Shown here: one piece after another, positions 32,886-33,584 of the stretch | Numbering within the stretch: position 1 is the first letter of the stretch | Layout of the letters: each line of letters starts with the position of its first letter | Origin: CAXTTV01 sp964247295 | GTDB taxonomy: Bacteria > Chloroflexota > Ktedonobacteria > Ktedonobacterales > Ktedonobacteraceae | Assembly: GCA_964247295.1 (NCBI GenBank) | Contig: CAXTTV010000030.1 | Location: 1-33,584, forward strand | Direction of reading: 5' to 3' | DNA length: 33,584 bases | Notes under the pieces: model-generated | The model's input: the letters and a program-made list of their open reading frames with translations, nothing else | Databases searched by the model: none | Told to the model about the DNA's origin: nothing | Position numbers and translations under genes: made by a program

Positions 32886-33584
32886 ATGAGATCTGTACGT
32901 ATTGCCGGTGGGTTGGGTTTCTATGGGGATTCCTGGCAGCCGATTAAAGCCAGTATTGAACGGGGAGACGTAAAATATGTGTGCTCGGATCATCTGGCCG
33001 AGCTGACCCTGGCGATTCTTCAAAAGGATCGTCAGAGTGATCCCTCCCTGGGGTACACACGCGACCTGCTGCCAATGTTAATGGAACTGTTACCCCTGGC
33101 GATCCCCCGAGGCGTCAAATTTATTTTGAATGCCGGAGGTTTGAACCCTTTATCGGCTCGCGAGGCCCTGCTGGCTGGCCTCAAGAAATTTGGGATCAAT
33201 CTCAAGGTTGGAGTCGTGTTTGGGGATAGCTTGCTGGAACGTCTGGCAGACCTTCAGGAGGCGAATATCCCATTAAGCCATCTGGATAGCGGAGAGTCCT
33301 TGGGCAATGTACGAGATCGGCTGGTCTTCGCGAACGCCTATCTAGGAGCGCGTCCTCTGGTGGAGGTATTGGAAGCCGGGGCCGATATTGTGCTGACGGG
33401 TAGAGTCGCGGATGCCGCGCTATTTCTGGCTCCAATGATCTATGATTTGGGTTGGGGTTGGGAGGATTGGGATCGGTTGGCACAGGGAACTGTTGTTGGT
33501 CACCTGTTGGAGTGTAGTGGACAGGTGACCGGTGGAAACTTTGGTGGGGACTGGCACTTGATCCCTGATCTGGCACATATCGGC
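32886..33584 (+). CDS. AtuA-like / DUF1446 family protein (5' part, cut by the window end)
   Basis: An open frame of 233 codons starts at ATG 32886, with GGAAAGGA ten bases upstream, and runs off the window. It matches the N-terminal part of the acyclic-terpene-utilisation AtuA/DUF1446 family: VRIAGGLGFYGDSWQPI (4-20), KFILNAGGLNPLSAREALL, VFANAYLGARPLVEVLEAGA, DIVLTGRVADAALFLAPMIY, and GHLLECSGQVTGGNFGG. The family is found with acyl-CoA carboxylase genes in terpene and fatty-acid degradation, but its chemistry is not established. It lies 90 bases after the GH113-like gene. Whether a partner acyl-CoA carboxylase follows cannot be seen here. Confidence 0.88.
   Translation, partial: MRSVRIAGGLGFYGDSWQPIKASIERGDVKYVCSDHLAELTLAILQKDRQSDPSLGYTRDLLPMLMELLPLAIPRGVKFILNAGGLNPLSAREALLAGLKKFGINLKVGVVFGDSLLERLADLQEANIPLSHLDSGESLGNVRDRLVFANAYLGARPLVEVLEAGADIVLTGRVADAALFLAPMIYDLGWGWEDWDRLAQGTVVGHLLECSGQVTGGNFGGDWHLIPDLAHIG

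Overview
The window looks like chromosomal DNA from a free-living, moderately GC-rich bacterium. My best guess is a Chloroflexota member of the Ktedonobacteria type. This is inferred from gene style: Ser/Thr/Pro-linker surface proteins, NTPases starting with an NPY..MLFGRE motif, a ppx-CHAD cluster and a long Thr/Ala/Pro insert in SecF. No rRNA or marker gene is present to prove it. One run of 57 Ns (17468-17524) marks an assembly gap. I see no insertion sequence, prophage or CRISPR array.

Layout. 189-1607 is a membrane acyltransferase. 1670-9147 is an NTPase block. It holds a giant minus-strand protein (beta-propeller repeats, HEAT-like repeats, a CARDB-like domain, a STAND/AAA ATPase and a winged helix). 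Transcribed divergently from it are a smaller NTPase with the same NPY entry motif and a C-terminal HTH-like region, then a P-loop kinase. A strong terminator (9185-9240) closes the block. 9250-13622 carries a GH92 lipoprotein mannosidase and acetoacetyl-CoA synthetase. 13741-14265 is a small gene with an in-frame stop, next to a 48-bp tandem repeat. 14398-16173 encodes a SLOG-SLATT protein, a predicted nucleotide-sensing membrane effector. 16439-17173 is a secreted 3D-domain protein.

A tRNA-Leu(CAG) with a textbook promoter lies beside the gap. 18016-21363 is a polyphosphate-type cluster: Ppx fused to one CHAD lobe, a second CHAD-lobe gene, an HD-like protein with a substituted signature, and an unknown protein. 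On the opposite strand are secD-secF and a VOC protein (25261 down to 21419). A MacB/Lol-type ABC transporter follows (25695-29203). After it come a small two-TM protein, an AlkP-superfamily phosphodiesterase, a membrane-anchored GH113-like glycosidase, and the 5' part of an AtuA/DUF1446 gene cut by the window end.

The most unusual parts are the propeller-HEAT-STAND locus with its divergent NTPase partner, the SLOG-SLATT protein, and the CHAD domain split over two coupled genes. Housekeeping calls (Sec, tRNA, ABC, Ppx, AacS) are firm. Functions proposed for the NTPase block are inference.
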